Below, piece by piece: positions 24,212 through 34,042 of a stretch of 64,000 bases of DNA. How positions within the stretch are numbered: position 1 is the stretch's first letter; every line of letters begins with the position of its first letter. The DNA is from Ruoffia halotolerans (GTDB lineage: Bacteria > Bacillota > Bacilli > Lactobacillales > Aerococcaceae). The stretch is taken from NCBI RefSeq assembly GCF_014049385.1, contig NZ_JACAOA010000002.1, positions 62,001 to 126,000 on the forward strand. Reading direction: 5' to 3'. The position numbers were made by a program, and so were the translations under genes. Below the pieces are notes generated by a model. The model saw only the letters and a list, made by a program, of their open reading frames with translations, was not told where the DNA came from and made no database searches.

Positions 24212-25108
24212 ATGAAGAAAAAGAAGAATACATGGAAAAATATTAAAAAATATCGTTTTATCTATATTATCCTTCTGCCAATCTTATTATATTTCATTGT
24301 TTTTTCATACACACCACTCATTATGGGGATTGTCCAAAGTTTTAATGATGTAAAACTATCGGGCAACAGTGTGTTTGTTGGATTGGAAAATTATCAAGAA
24401 GTCTTAAATGATTCGAAATTTATTCAATCTATCTGGAATGCCTTAATTATTGGTTTAGGAAAGTGGATTTTAATATTTATTGGTGGTGTGGCTATTGCTA
24501 TTGGTATTAATGAGTTAACGACAAAATGGCAAAAGACTACTGTTCAAACTTCTACTTACATTCCATATTTACTATCATGGACAATCGTGGGTGGTATTTG
24601 GATATTTATTCTCAGTCCAAACGGACTATTAAATGGAATATTAGGATTTTTTGGACAAGAATCGCCAATTCTATTTATATCAAACCAGAAATATGGTAGA
24701 TGGATTATGATTTTAACAGGTGTTTGGAAAGATCTTGGCTATTATGCTGTCTTGTTCTTAACAAGTATCGTAGCAACTAATCCAAATATATTTGAAGCAG
24801 CTCAAATAGATGGAGCTCCTCGAATGAAACAAATTCGACGCCTAGTGTTACCAGAAATGGTTTCTACAATGAAAACTGTTTTAGTTCTAAGTATTATGGG
24901 ATTATTTACTAATTTTGATCAGATATTTGTTATGGCAAACCCTGCTGTGATTGAAAAAACTAGATCGCCAATATTATACATATATGAGAATGGGATTCAG
25001 GCATTTGATGTTGGAATTGCGACAGCAGCCTCAGTAATTGTATTATTATTAACTGGGGTAGTAACGTTAGGGCTAAGATACATATTATACAGAAGGGATG
25101 AATCATAA
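24212..25108 (+). CDS. ABC transporter permease, LplB/MalF type
   Basis: A 298-residue permease with six transmembrane helices and the EAA loop EAAQIDGAPRMKQIRRLVLP (about 196-215). The N-terminal KYRFIYIILLPILLYFIVFSY pattern is typical of LplB permeases. It overlaps the next permease by one base (TAATG junction), indicating translational coupling. The ribosome site (GATGGGTG) is weak. Confidence 0.92.
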   Translation: MKKKKNTWKNIKKYRFIYIILLPILLYFIVFSYTPLIMGIVQSFNDVKLSGNSVFVGLENYQEVLNDSKFIQSIWNALIIGLGKWILIFIGGVAIAIGINELTTKWQKTTVQTSTYIPYLLSWTIVGGIWIFILSPNGLLNGILGFFGQESPILFISNQKYGRWIMILTGVWKDLGYYAVLFLTSIVATNPNIFEAAQIDGAPRMKQIRRLVLPEMVSTMKTVLVLSIMGLFTNFDQIFVMANPAVIEKTRSPILYIYENGIQAFDVGIATAASVIVLLLTGVVTLGLRYILYRRDES

Positions 25109-26016
25109 TGAAATTACCAGCGCTTTTTAGTCCCTCTAAGTTGAGTAAAAAACAACCAAAGAGTAATAGAAATCAATTAACACCAACATTAAAATTTCTG
25201 AATATCATTATGTTAATCATTTTAATGCTATCTATGATCGTTCCATTTTTAAATGTTTTATCAATTGCGTTTTCAAGCCGACAAGCTTCAATGTCACCTG
25301 GGATATCTATTTTTCCTAAAGAATTTTCTACGGAAGGTTTTTCTTATATATGGCAACGTGCTAAGTTATGGAGTCCTTTTTTAAATTCTCTTTTCGTATC
25401 AGTGGTAGGAGCTGCTTTACAGACATTTCTGTCAGCAATTACAGCGTATATTTTAATGAAAAAAGATTTACCATTTAGGCGACTAATTATCAGTTTTATT
25501 ATGATTACTATGATGATACCAGGTGAATTAACTTTAGTATCAATTTATACTTTGAATAAGAATTTAAATTTACTAAATACTTATTCAGGACTTATCATTA
25601 ATGGATTAGTATCAGGATTGAGTATCATATTATTAAATAATTATTTTGAATCCGTACCAAGGAGTTTATCGGAAGCTGCATTAATTGATAATACAGGGGA
25701 ATTCAAAATATTTACTCGTATTTATTTACCACTATCCAAGCCGGGTATAGCCACTGTTAGCTTTATAGCATTTGTTTCCAAGTGGAATAGTTTAATGATA
25801 CCAGTCACTATCATAACAGACCAAGATAAGTATACATTACCGATGGTTTTACGTAATTTAGTTTTTAATAGTTCATCGGTGTCAGGAAGTGAGTTCGTTC
25901 CACCTAATGCAATTATGGCAGCTATAGTTATATCAACAATACCCTTATTGATTGCATATATATTTGCACAAAGATACTTAGTAAGTGGAACAATCATAGG
26001 CTCAGTTAAAGGTTAA
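25108..26016 (+). CDS. ABC transporter permease, LplC/MalG type
   Basis: A 302-residue permease with six transmembrane helices. The EAA loop SEAALIDNTGEFKIFTRIYL (about 188-207) is followed by LSKPGIATVSFIAFV, and the C-terminal segment is FAQRYLVSGTIIGSVKG, as usual for LplC proteins. It forms the channel with the preceding permease. A terminator follows, so the PHP and EIIC genes downstream may be transcribed by partial read-through. Confidence 0.92.
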   Translation: MKLPALFSPSKLSKKQPKSNRNQLTPTLKFLNIIMLIILMLSMIVPFLNVLSIAFSSRQASMSPGISIFPKEFSTEGFSYIWQRAKLWSPFLNSLFVSVVGAALQTFLSAITAYILMKKDLPFRRLIISFIMITMMIPGELTLVSIYTLNKNLNLLNTYSGLIINGLVSGLSIILLNNYFESVPRSLSEAALIDNTGEFKIFTRIYLPLSKPGIATVSFIAFVSKWNSLMIPVTIITDQDKYTLPMVLRNLVFNSSSVSGSEFVPPNAIMAAIVISTIPLLIAYIFAQRYLVSGTIIGSVKG

Positions 26017-26025
26017 GGTATTTGA

Positions 26026-26054
26026 CACCACACTCTATGTGAGTGTGGTGTTTT
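26026..26054 (+). terminator. Hairpin terminator within the cluster
   Basis: Perfect ACACCACACTC / GAGTGTGGTGT stem with a five-base loop and TTTT. It lies between the second permease and the PHP hydrolase genes, so it may lower expression of the last two genes. Confidence 0.8.
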
Positions 26055-26071
26055 CATAAAGAGGAGATAGA

Positions 26072-27367
26072 ATGGAAAATAAAGTAATCAGGTTACAAAA
26101 ACAGCAAGAAGGAAAATATATACCATTAGAAATTCAAGTCGAAGATATTGAGAAATTAGAAATTCATTACAGTTATAATCGTTATAAAGAGATAGTCGAA
26201 GATAATCAGATTTCTGTAAAAGAAAATGCAGTCATAGATTTCTCAATAATCGGTCCTAATGAGCAATTTCTTGGCTCATCTGGCTCAGATCGAGAATATT
26301 TATTTTTCTCTGAATTGGAAAGTTCTATCGGGTTTGAAAAGTTAAAACAAATGGCAGGTGTTTGGACTATACTAATTGGAGCTTATAAAATTCCAGATGG
26401 TGGTATCGATGTGACATATGAATTTAAAACAACTGAAAAAAGACATCGTTGGTTCAAAGGAGATACACATATGCACACGCAAGCATCTGATGGGCAACTC
26501 ACTAGCCAAACATTAGTAAATGTAGCAAAAGACATGAAACTGGATTTTATTATTCTAACAGATCATAATAATTACCATCCAGAAGCAAGCTATCTCTCTG
26601 ATTCTCAGCTTACTGTGATACCAGGAGTAGAGTGGACACAATATAATGGTCATGGGAATTTTATTAATATTGATGCGCCTCTGTCATCTTCTTTTGTGAC
26701 AACATCCGATGAAGAATTAAGAGAAATGATTAATAAAGGAAATGATATAGGAGCCCTCTTTGTCATAAATCATCCATTCTGTTCAAATGTTCCTTGGAAA
26801 TGGACAATGGAATTGAATTATGATGCGGTTGAAATTATTAATGGGGGTTCAGATCCACGTGCAAATCTGAAAGCAATTGAGTGGTGGCACCAAAAATTAG
26901 TGAATGGTAATCAAGTGCCGGTCATTGGTGGAAGTGACTTTCATCGATTCGATCAGTTTCATTCTCTCGGCTCACCCACTACGCATATATTTTCTAAATC
27001 AAAGAGTCGAAGTGATATTTTAAAAGCGATAAAAGAAGGTGCAGTTTATATTACTAATAATGTGAACGGACCAAAGATTGATATGAGAGCAAGTGATGGG
27101 AGTTATATGGGTCAAACTACACATTCTGGTGAAGATATTTCAATCACTATTCATAACTTGAATAAAGGAAATATTGTTAAAGTGATTGATGATAAAGAAA
27201 CAAAAATTACTAGAATCACAGAGAATATAAAAGAACTTCAAATGAATAAGACAACAAAAAATAGAAAATTTATAAGAATAGAAATTTGGGATGGCGAGAG
27301 TATTGTTTCTCTTAAGGGAATTGAAGGAAATCTTCTGCTTGTATCCAACCCGATTTATATTCAATAA
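26072..27367 (+). CDS. PHP-domain phosphoesterase-like hydrolase (CehA/McbA family)
   Basis: A 431-residue cytosolic protein (no signal peptide). After a beta-rich N-terminal region of about 125 residues comes a PHP metal-dependent hydrolase domain: FKGDTHMHTQASDG (about 129-142, first metal motif HxH), ILTDHNNYHP, GVEWTQYNGHGNFI, INHPFC and GGSDFHRFD. All metal-ligand motifs are present. CehA/McbA-like members include carbamate hydrolases and putative phosphoesterases; the substrate here is unknown. It follows the importer genes, so it probably acts on the imported compound. GAGGAG precedes the ATG. Confidence 0.87.
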   Translation: MENKVIRLQKQQEGKYIPLEIQVEDIEKLEIHYSYNRYKEIVEDNQISVKENAVIDFSIIGPNEQFLGSSGSDREYLFFSELESSIGFEKLKQMAGVWTILIGAYKIPDGGIDVTYEFKTTEKRHRWFKGDTHMHTQASDGQLTSQTLVNVAKDMKLDFIILTDHNNYHPEASYLSDSQLTVIPGVEWTQYNGHGNFINIDAPLSSSFVTTSDEELREMINKGNDIGALFVINHPFCSNVPWKWTMELNYDAVEIINGGSDPRANLKAIEWWHQKLVNGNQVPVIGGSDFHRFDQFHSLGSPTTHIFSKSKSRSDILKAIKEGAVYITNNVNGPKIDMRASDGSYMGQTTHSGEDISITIHNLNKGNIVKVIDDKETKITRITENIKELQMNKTTKNRKFIRIEIWDGESIVSLKGIEGNLLLVSNPIYIQ

Positions 27368-27375
27368 ATCGAGGA

Positions 27376-28506
27376 GTGGTGGATATAGAAGCTCAAAAAA
27401 ATAAAGGGTTCTTGAATCTGTTAATGGCGGGATTAACTTATATGATTCCAATAACGATTACTTCTGGATTTATAATCGCTATAGCCAGTGCAATGGCTTT
27501 TCAACAAAGTCCTGTCAATCCCGAAGTAGTTATTTGGCAATTTCCCAAGACAGCTTGGGGAGAGTTATTTTCAAAATTATATCAAGTTGGTCAATTAGGG
27601 TTTACTTTAATGATTCCTGTATTTGCAGCTGGGATTGCTTATTCTATAAGTGGAGTGATGGCAATTGCGCCTGCATTACTGGGTGGTTATATAATTAATG
27701 ACCCAAGTATATTAGATACAGAATCAGGAGCAGGCTTTATTGGTGCAATTATTATTGGCTTTGGAGTAGGTTGTTTGGTTAAGTATTTGAATCAAATTCA
27801 ATGGCCAAATTATGTTGAGTCAACAGTCCATATGATATTCATTCCTTTTTTTACAACAGTAGTAACATTTATAATTAGTTACTTTATCATTGGCAAACCG
27901 CTATCTTTTGGGATGAGTGAACTATACCAATTCATAAACGATATTACTGAGAAAAATGCATCAGCTCCAATTATCTATGGAGCAATTTTAGGTGGAATGA
28001 TTGGTTTTGATTTAGGTGGTCCTATAAATAAGACGGCATCTCTAGTATCTTCAGCCATATTTATCGATACTATGGCAAGTAATGGACCTTTGGGTGTAAA
28101 TGGAGTTCCACAAGCTGCAACTGGAGCGGCAATTGCTGTTGCTCCGATAGGTATTGCTTTAGCGACTATAATATTTAAAAATCAATTTACAAAACAAGAA
28201 AGGATTACTGGTTTTTCCACACTTATGATGGGATTTATGGGAGTTTCAGAAGGTGCACTTCCATATATAGGTACTCATCCATGGTTTATTATCTCTAACA
28301 CACTTACATCTGCTTTGACTGGAGGAATCATCGCTTCTCAAAATATTCATTTCTATGGAGGGATTGGTTCTCCTTTAGGGGCAGTTGTCGGCTATATGGC
28401 TGGTGGATCTTCACCAAGAACAATTTGGATTGCAACAATTTTTGGCTCAGCTTTAGTGAACGCTTTGATAATTGGATTTATTAAAAAGTATCTAGATAGA
28501 AGGTAA
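27376..28506 (+). CDS. Orphan PTS EIIC permease (fructose-like family)
   Basis: A 376-residue polytopic protein with about nine to ten transmembrane helices, resembling the EIIC domain of fructose-type PTS. MAGLTYMIPITITSGFIIA opens the domain, and DLGGPINKTA and GVSEGALPYIGTHP match the conserved substrate loop. No EIIA or EIIB domain is fused or encoded nearby. The GTG start at 27376 overlaps the GAGGAG site closely, so the exact start is uncertain. As the last gene of an ABC operon its job is unclear: it might release the sugar left after hydrolysis or import it with another EIIB. Confidence 0.8.
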   Translation: MVDIEAQKNKGFLNLLMAGLTYMIPITITSGFIIAIASAMAFQQSPVNPEVVIWQFPKTAWGELFSKLYQVGQLGFTLMIPVFAAGIAYSISGVMAIAPALLGGYIINDPSILDTESGAGFIGAIIIGFGVGCLVKYLNQIQWPNYVESTVHMIFIPFFTTVVTFIISYFIIGKPLSFGMSELYQFINDITEKNASAPIIYGAILGGMIGFDLGGPINKTASLVSSAIFIDTMASNGPLGVNGVPQAATGAAIAVAPIGIALATIIFKNQFTKQERITGFSTLMMGFMGVSEGALPYIGTHPWFIISNTLTSALTGGIIASQNIHFYGGIGSPLGAVVGYMAGGSSPRTIWIATIFGSALVNALIIGFIKKYLDRR

Positions 28507-28540
28507 TTTAAGAATTGATAGTTTAATAAAGTAAATAACT

Positions 28541-28575
28541 CTCAACCAAATCCGGCGAGTTTGATTGGGGGTTCT
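28541..28575. terminator. Degraded copy of the CAACCAAA...TTTGGTTGGGGG terminator
   Basis: CAACCAAAtccggcgagTTTGATTG keeps a 7-8 bp stem, but the outer CCCCC arm is lost and one arm carries a G-to-A change. It is the terminator region of the adjacent GNAT gene fragment on the minus strand. Confidence 0.55.
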
Positions 28576-28583
28576 TTGTTAAT

Positions 28584-28752
28584 CTATGTCGCTTTCCAGG
28601 TCATCAGCCATTCTTTCTCTGAGTCTCTTCATCCAAACTCTCCTCAATAAATTGAAAGCCATAACGTTTATAAAAGTGAATCGACTGCGTATTACGTGAA
28701 TAAACAGAAAGTGTCAATGATTTGTTTTGGCTTTAAAAAAGTCAACAACTGG
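28584..28752 (-). pseudogene. GNAT acetyltransferase fragment (second copy of the gene at 53754)
   Basis: The plus-strand sequence from the stop codon (28584-28586) to 28752 matches the 3' part of the intact GNAT gene at 53754-53923 at nearly every position, including the C-terminal codons. It has a one-base deletion in the TTCTTTCTC segment and breaks off at GTCAACAACTGG. About 55 C-terminal codons remain. Confidence 0.8.
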
Positions 28753-28753
28753 T

Positions 28754-28852
28754 GATTTTGGGACTGTTAATTTAACGACGTCTATCTGTCAATTGGAACT
28801 TGGTGAACCAGTATTGACTGAACATGTTGCTATCAAATGGCTCGCAATATGA
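28754..28852 (+). pseudogene. Nudix hydrolase C-terminal fragment
   Basis: Reads DFGTVNLTTSICQLELGEPV and then LTEHVAIKWLAI before a TGA. This is the C-terminal strand and helix pattern of MutT-type 8-oxo-dGTP diphosphatases (x-GEPxLTEHxxIKWL). The Nudix box is missing. It abuts the GNAT fragment directly. Confidence 0.5.
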
Positions 28853-28959
28853 TCCAAACTTAATTATTAATCAACTTGAGAAAAAAGAATTTTTGTTGAA
28901 TTATTTACAGGATGAGACTGAGAAATGTGTATCATTCATTTTCTCAAACTTAGTGATTG

Positions 28960-29114
28960 TAAAGTTCGTCAAATTAAATATTATTGGTGCGCTCGACTTG
29001 CCAATGGGTGTTGTGTTCCATGAAGGGTCAACCATCTTAGTTATTTTAAACGGCTTACGATTATTGGCGGAGTGGGATGCGGAAGAATTAGTAGAGATAG
29101 AAAACCACAGCTGA
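28960..29114 (+). pseudogene. C-terminal fragment of a heavy-metal P-type ATPase
   Basis: Reads IIGALDLPMGVVFHEGSTIL followed by VILNGLRLL, the well-conserved last transmembrane region of Cd/Zn/Co or Cu P1B-type ATPases (xGExGSTxLVxLNGLRLL). Upstream residues in the same frame do not continue the ATPase convincingly, so only the C-terminus survives. A strong hairpin follows. Confidence 0.65.
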
Positions 29115-29130
29115 TAAACTGTGGTTTTTT
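29101..29130 (+). terminator. Terminator after the P-type ATPase fragment
   Basis: AAACCACAG/CTGTGGTTT stem with a short loop and TTTTTTT, probably the original terminator of the lost ATPase gene. Confidence 0.85.
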
Positions 29131-29324
29131 TATAGGTACTTATGGTTAACTTACCTTGTAAAATAAAATAAAACGGATTAATGCCAATAATAAGAATATT
29201 TTTCTCAAAATACCTGTAAATTAATATCAAAGTAACTTTTGGTGCAGTAACTAATTAGATGTATAATAAAGACAGATGAAATGAACGGAATCATAAACTA
29301 CTACATTTTAGAAAGGATACCATA

Positions 29325-30056
29325 TTGAAACATAATTATTATACAACGAACAAAAAATTTACCGATATTGAAAATACTGTCCTGAAGTATATCGACAATA
29401 ATCAGACTTTGTTAAAAGATTTGACGATTCAAAAGTTAGCGGACGAGACGTTTACTTCTAAGTCGACAATTTTTCGATTAGCTAAGAAGCTTGGATTCGA
29501 TGGATTTACAGATATGATTTATCACTTGAGTCGTCAGCAAGTTAAGACGGTGGACGGCGAAGTGGATACTTATATTGGTGACTTATCAACGAGTATTCAG
29601 AAGATATTTATACAAAATGAAAAAAATTTACTAGATTTTGTCGAGCGGACAAAAAAAGATGACCGTTCACTTTACATTATTGGAACAGGATATTCAGGGA
29701 TTATCGGAGAGTATTTATATAAGAAAATACTTGGGCAAGGCGAGTTGGTTTATTACTCTAATGGGGCGGATACAAATGCTTTATTTCTCAATAATTTACA
29801 TCGTATTTCAGATATTATATGTGTTTCAAAAAGTGGCGAAACAGATCTCGTGAATACTAAAGCTGAGATTGCGAAAGAGAAAGGTATAGGTGTTATTTCA
29901 TTTACCCACTCCAGTGATAATTCACTCGCAAAGCTATCAGATATTGCTTTTACGATTGATGACAATCAGTTTTTGGATCGAAATAATATTAACTCCACCC
30001 AATTTTATTCGATGTTATTACTCTATTTAGAGTATCTTATTGAAAAGTCTTTCTAA
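29325..30056 (+). CDS. RpiR/MurR-family regulator of the alpha-glucoside PTS cluster
   Basis: A 243-residue RpiR protein: an N-terminal helix-turn-helix (IQKLADETFTSKSTIFRLAK, about 34-53) joined to a SIS sugar-phosphate-binding domain (YIIGTGYSGIIGEYLYKK, then ICVSKSGETD). It starts at TTG 29325 with GAAAGGA 7 bases upstream; no ATG is near. It precedes a PTS EIICB and a GH4 6-phospho-glucosidase, like the GlvR arrangement, so it probably senses the phosphorylated disaccharide. Inverted repeats after the gene may be its operators. Confidence 0.9.
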   Translation: MKHNYYTTNKKFTDIENTVLKYIDNNQTLLKDLTIQKLADETFTSKSTIFRLAKKLGFDGFTDMIYHLSRQQVKTVDGEVDTYIGDLSTSIQKIFIQNEKNLLDFVERTKKDDRSLYIIGTGYSGIIGEYLYKKILGQGELVYYSNGADTNALFLNNLHRISDIICVSKSGETDLVNTKAEIAKEKGIGVISFTHSSDNSLAKLSDIAFTIDDNQFLDRNNINSTQFYSMLLLYLEYLIEKSF

Positions 30057-30061
30057 ATTAT

Positions 30062-30094
30062 AGAAAAACTTTTCTTTTTTTTGGAAAAAATTCC
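30062..30094. promoter_or_regulatory. Two short inverted repeats, candidate RpiR operators
   Basis: AGAAAAACTTTTCT (30062-30075) and GGAAAAAATTCC (30083-30094) are interrupted dyads 21 bases apart between the RpiR gene and the EIICB gene. RpiR proteins bind such AT-rich dyads. Low information content limits confidence. Confidence 0.35.
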
Positions 30095-30116
30095 TAAGAA
30101 GCCCTTCCCTATGTTA

Positions 30117-30132
30117 ATGAAAGCGTTTTGAT
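30117..30132 (+). promoter_or_regulatory. cre site upstream of the alpha-glucoside PTS gene
   Basis: ATGAAAGCGTTTTGAT matches WTGNAARCGNWWWCAW at 15 of 16 positions (G for C at position 14), about 40 bases before the EIICB start. Confidence 0.6.
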
Positions 30133-30169
30133 GGTAGTGTATATTTACAAACAAAAAGGAGGTTCATGT

Positions 30170-31786
30170 ATGAACAAAGGGCAAAGTATAATGGATGTCA
30201 TGCAACGTTTTTCAAAAGCAATGTTCATCCCCGTCTTGATTCTACCGATAGCTGGTTTGTTGATTGCGATTGGGAATATCTTTACGAATCCAAATTTACT
30301 AGAGGTGGTACCATTTCTAGATAATCCATACACCGTCGGATTTGGAACGATTATATCCGGATCATTAGTAACAATTCTACAGAATTTAGGTATCATATTC
30401 TGTGTCGGAATTGCGGTTGGTTTAGCTGATAATAAAAAAGGTGAAGCTGGTTTCACTGCAATGTTAGCATTTTTAGTTTTCATTAACGCTATGAACAAAT
30501 TTATGGAACTTAACGGAACATTAGCTGATCCAGAAGCTTTAAGAGGAACTGGTCAGAGTGTCGTTCTAGGGGTTCAAGTTTTAGACATGGGTGTATTCGC
30601 TGGGATCCTACTTGGTGTCATCATCGCATATGTATTCAACAAGTATGCAGATATTGAATTCAATAATGCTTTTAATATTTATGGTGGAACACGTTTTGCA
30701 TTTATAATTTTAATTCCTGTCGTGGTTATTTTTGCGATTGTGATGACTTACATCTGGCCGTTCTTCCAAAGTGGTATTAATTCACTTGGTGGGTGGATTC
30801 AACATGCGGGTAACTTTGGTCTGTTCGTATATGGTGCTCTTGAAAGATTACTTATCCCAACAGGCTTACATCACTTAGTTTATACACCATTCTTATATTC
30901 ATCACTTGGTGGGACTGAAGTAATTGGGGAAGCTGTATTCGAGGGGTCTCGTAATATTTATTATGCTGAGATGGTTGAACCGTCAATACGTCAATTATCT
31001 GAAAGTGTTATCTGGGACGCGCGTGGTATTTCGAAGATGTTTGGTCTAATCGGAGCGTGTCTGGCAATGTACGTTACAGCAGATCCAGATAAGAAACAAC
31101 GTGCGAAAGCTATTCTTATTCCGGCAGCCTTTACTTCATTTATTGCTGGAGTTACTGAACCAATTGAATTTTCATTCATGTTTATCGCACCCATTTTATA
31201 TGTTGTGCATGCGGCTTTAAGTGGCTTAAGTATGGTTGTATTAAACATATTCAATGTCCGTTCAATTGGTCCTAATGGTTTTATTGATTTCTTATTAATG
31301 AACGTACCTTTGGGAATTGAAAAAACGGGCTGGCCAATGTATATCTTGGTTGGACTTGTGTTCTTTGTCATCTACTTTGTTGTCTTTAGACTCTTAATTA
31401 AAATGATGGACTTGAAGACAATCGGACGTGAGACTGAGGGAGCAGAGACAAGATTATATTCAAAAAAAGATTATTTAGATAAGCAAACGAACCTTAGCCA
31501 TGAAGATGACGTAGATGTCGCTACTCAAGAACGTGGAAGCATCGGAGTTACTGTGGTTGAGTTGTTAGGTGGAAAAGATAATATCGAATCAGTCACGAAT
31601 TGTTATTCAAGACTTCGAACGGTATTAAAAGATCCTGAACTTGTTGATGAAGCTGGGTTGAAGAATGAAACTCAAGCGAGTGGAGTTGTTGTCAAAGGGA
31701 ACAATGTACAAGTAGTTTACGGGGTTCAAGTTGGATCAATTAGAAAATCAGTTGATGAAGTATTAGGCTTCAGTTCAAAAGATTAG
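30170..31786 (+). CDS. PTS EIICB transporter, alpha-glucoside type
   Basis: A 538-residue fused permease. The start is at 30170 with AAGGAGG 6-8 bases upstream; an upstream in-frame start at 30128 lacks a site. The EIIC domain (about 10 helices, ERLLIPTGLHHLVYTPF and GVTEPIEFSFMF motifs) occupies residues 1-430. The EIIB domain, with phosphorylated cysteine in SVTNCYSRLRTVLKD, occupies about 455-530. EIIA is absent and must come from elsewhere. The sequence is of the glucose superfamily that serves maltose-like sugars. It imports and phosphorylates the substrate cleaved by the adjacent GH4 enzyme. Confidence 0.9.
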   Translation: MNKGQSIMDVMQRFSKAMFIPVLILPIAGLLIAIGNIFTNPNLLEVVPFLDNPYTVGFGTIISGSLVTILQNLGIIFCVGIAVGLADNKKGEAGFTAMLAFLVFINAMNKFMELNGTLADPEALRGTGQSVVLGVQVLDMGVFAGILLGVIIAYVFNKYADIEFNNAFNIYGGTRFAFIILIPVVVIFAIVMTYIWPFFQSGINSLGGWIQHAGNFGLFVYGALERLLIPTGLHHLVYTPFLYSSLGGTEVIGEAVFEGSRNIYYAEMVEPSIRQLSESVIWDARGISKMFGLIGACLAMYVTADPDKKQRAKAILIPAAFTSFIAGVTEPIEFSFMFIAPILYVVHAALSGLSMVVLNIFNVRSIGPNGFIDFLLMNVPLGIEKTGWPMYILVGLVFFVIYFVVFRLLIKMMDLKTIGRETEGAETRLYSKKDYLDKQTNLSHEDDVDVATQERGSIGVTVVELLGGKDNIESVTNCYSRLRTVLKDPELVDEAGLKNETQASGVVVKGNNVQVVYGVQVGSIRKSVDEVLGFSSKD

Positions 31787-31809
31787 TCATTAGGAAAGGA
31801 CGTCATTAA

Positions 31810-33138
<1,329 letters not shown>

Positions 33139-33148
33139 GGTGGACTTT

Positions 33149-34042
33149 ATGGAAATAACAATTATTGGATTAGGCAAGATGGGCTTATCGCTTGCTAAAC
33201 AATTGAATAAGCAAGGTCAGACAATTAACGGATTCGATGTGAATCCGTTAATTTCTGACATTTATTCTGATGAACGTCTAAACTACTTAAGTAGTATCAA
33301 TGACTTAAAAGCAGTTCAAGATACGAAAAATTTAGTATTTCTACTTCTACCAGCAGGTGGACCAACAAAAGCAACGATTTATGAACTGTCAAGTCTTCTG
33401 AAAAAAGATGATGTGATTATTGATTTTTCGAATTCATTCTATAAAGATTCGATTGATAATTTTGAAGCACTGCGTGATTTAGGCATTAAGTACTATGATT
33501 GTGGGCTATCGGGTGGTGTGGAAGGGGCACTGAATGGGGCTTGTATGATGTTAGGTGGCCAAGCTGAGACGGACCAAGCATTACTTGATTTATTAGCCTC
33601 ACTTTGCGTACCAGGCGGCTTTGAATTTTACCCCCAACCAGGAAGTGGGCATTACTTAAAGATGGTTCATAACGGGATTGAATATGGCATGATGCAAGCG
33701 ATCGCTGAAGGCTTAGAACTATTGCATAGTCAGAGTCACTATGACTTTGATTTAAGTCGTGTCACCAATAATTGGCGTTATGGATCAATTATCGAGTCAG
33801 CTTTAATGGATAATATTCATGAAGAGTTATCTAGAGATGAAGACTTAGCCCAATTTAATCAGAAAGTTCATGCATCTGGTGAAGCAAAATGGATGGTAAG
33901 TGAAGCCCTACAGGAGGAAGTTCCTACCCCTGTCATTTCTTTATCATTAATGAAGCGTAACGCGTCCTTGAAAGAGGTGCCCTTCTCAAACCAAGTGCTA
34001 TCTGCCATGAGATTCAACTTTGGTGGGCATAAGGAATATTGA
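33149..34042 (+). CDS. 6-phosphogluconate dehydrogenase, short (decarboxylating) form
   Basis: A 297-residue protein of the short YqeC/GntZ-type 6-phosphogluconate dehydrogenases (the canonical Gnd is about 470). The cofactor motif IIGLGKMGLSLAKQL is at residues 4-18, the substrate-binding GLSGGVEGALNGACMMLGG at about 120-138, and the catalytic Lys/His-Asn in LKMVHNGIEYGMMQ. It oxidises 6-phosphogluconate to ribulose 5-phosphate and CO2. I chose the ATG at 33149 with AAGGTGG upstream rather than one inside the GH4 gene. The gluconokinase start overlaps its stop. Confidence 0.88.
   Translation: MEITIIGLGKMGLSLAKQLNKQGQTINGFDVNPLISDIYSDERLNYLSSINDLKAVQDTKNLVFLLLPAGGPTKATIYELSSLLKKDDVIIDFSNSFYKDSIDNFEALRDLGIKYYDCGLSGGVEGALNGACMMLGGQAETDQALLDLLASLCVPGGFEFYPQPGSGHYLKMVHNGIEYGMMQAIAEGLELLHSQSHYDFDLSRVTNNWRYGSIIESALMDNIHEELSRDEDLAQFNQKVHASGEAKWMVSEALQEEVPTPVISLSLMKRNASLKEVPFSNQVLSAMRFNFGGHKEY

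Noticed and set aside
30062-30075. Poly-T rich segment read as a terminator after the RpiR gene
   Set aside because: The stem AGAAAA/TTTTCT is only AT pairs and too weak; an operator reading is more plausible, and cre and the downstream genes argue for a promoter region.
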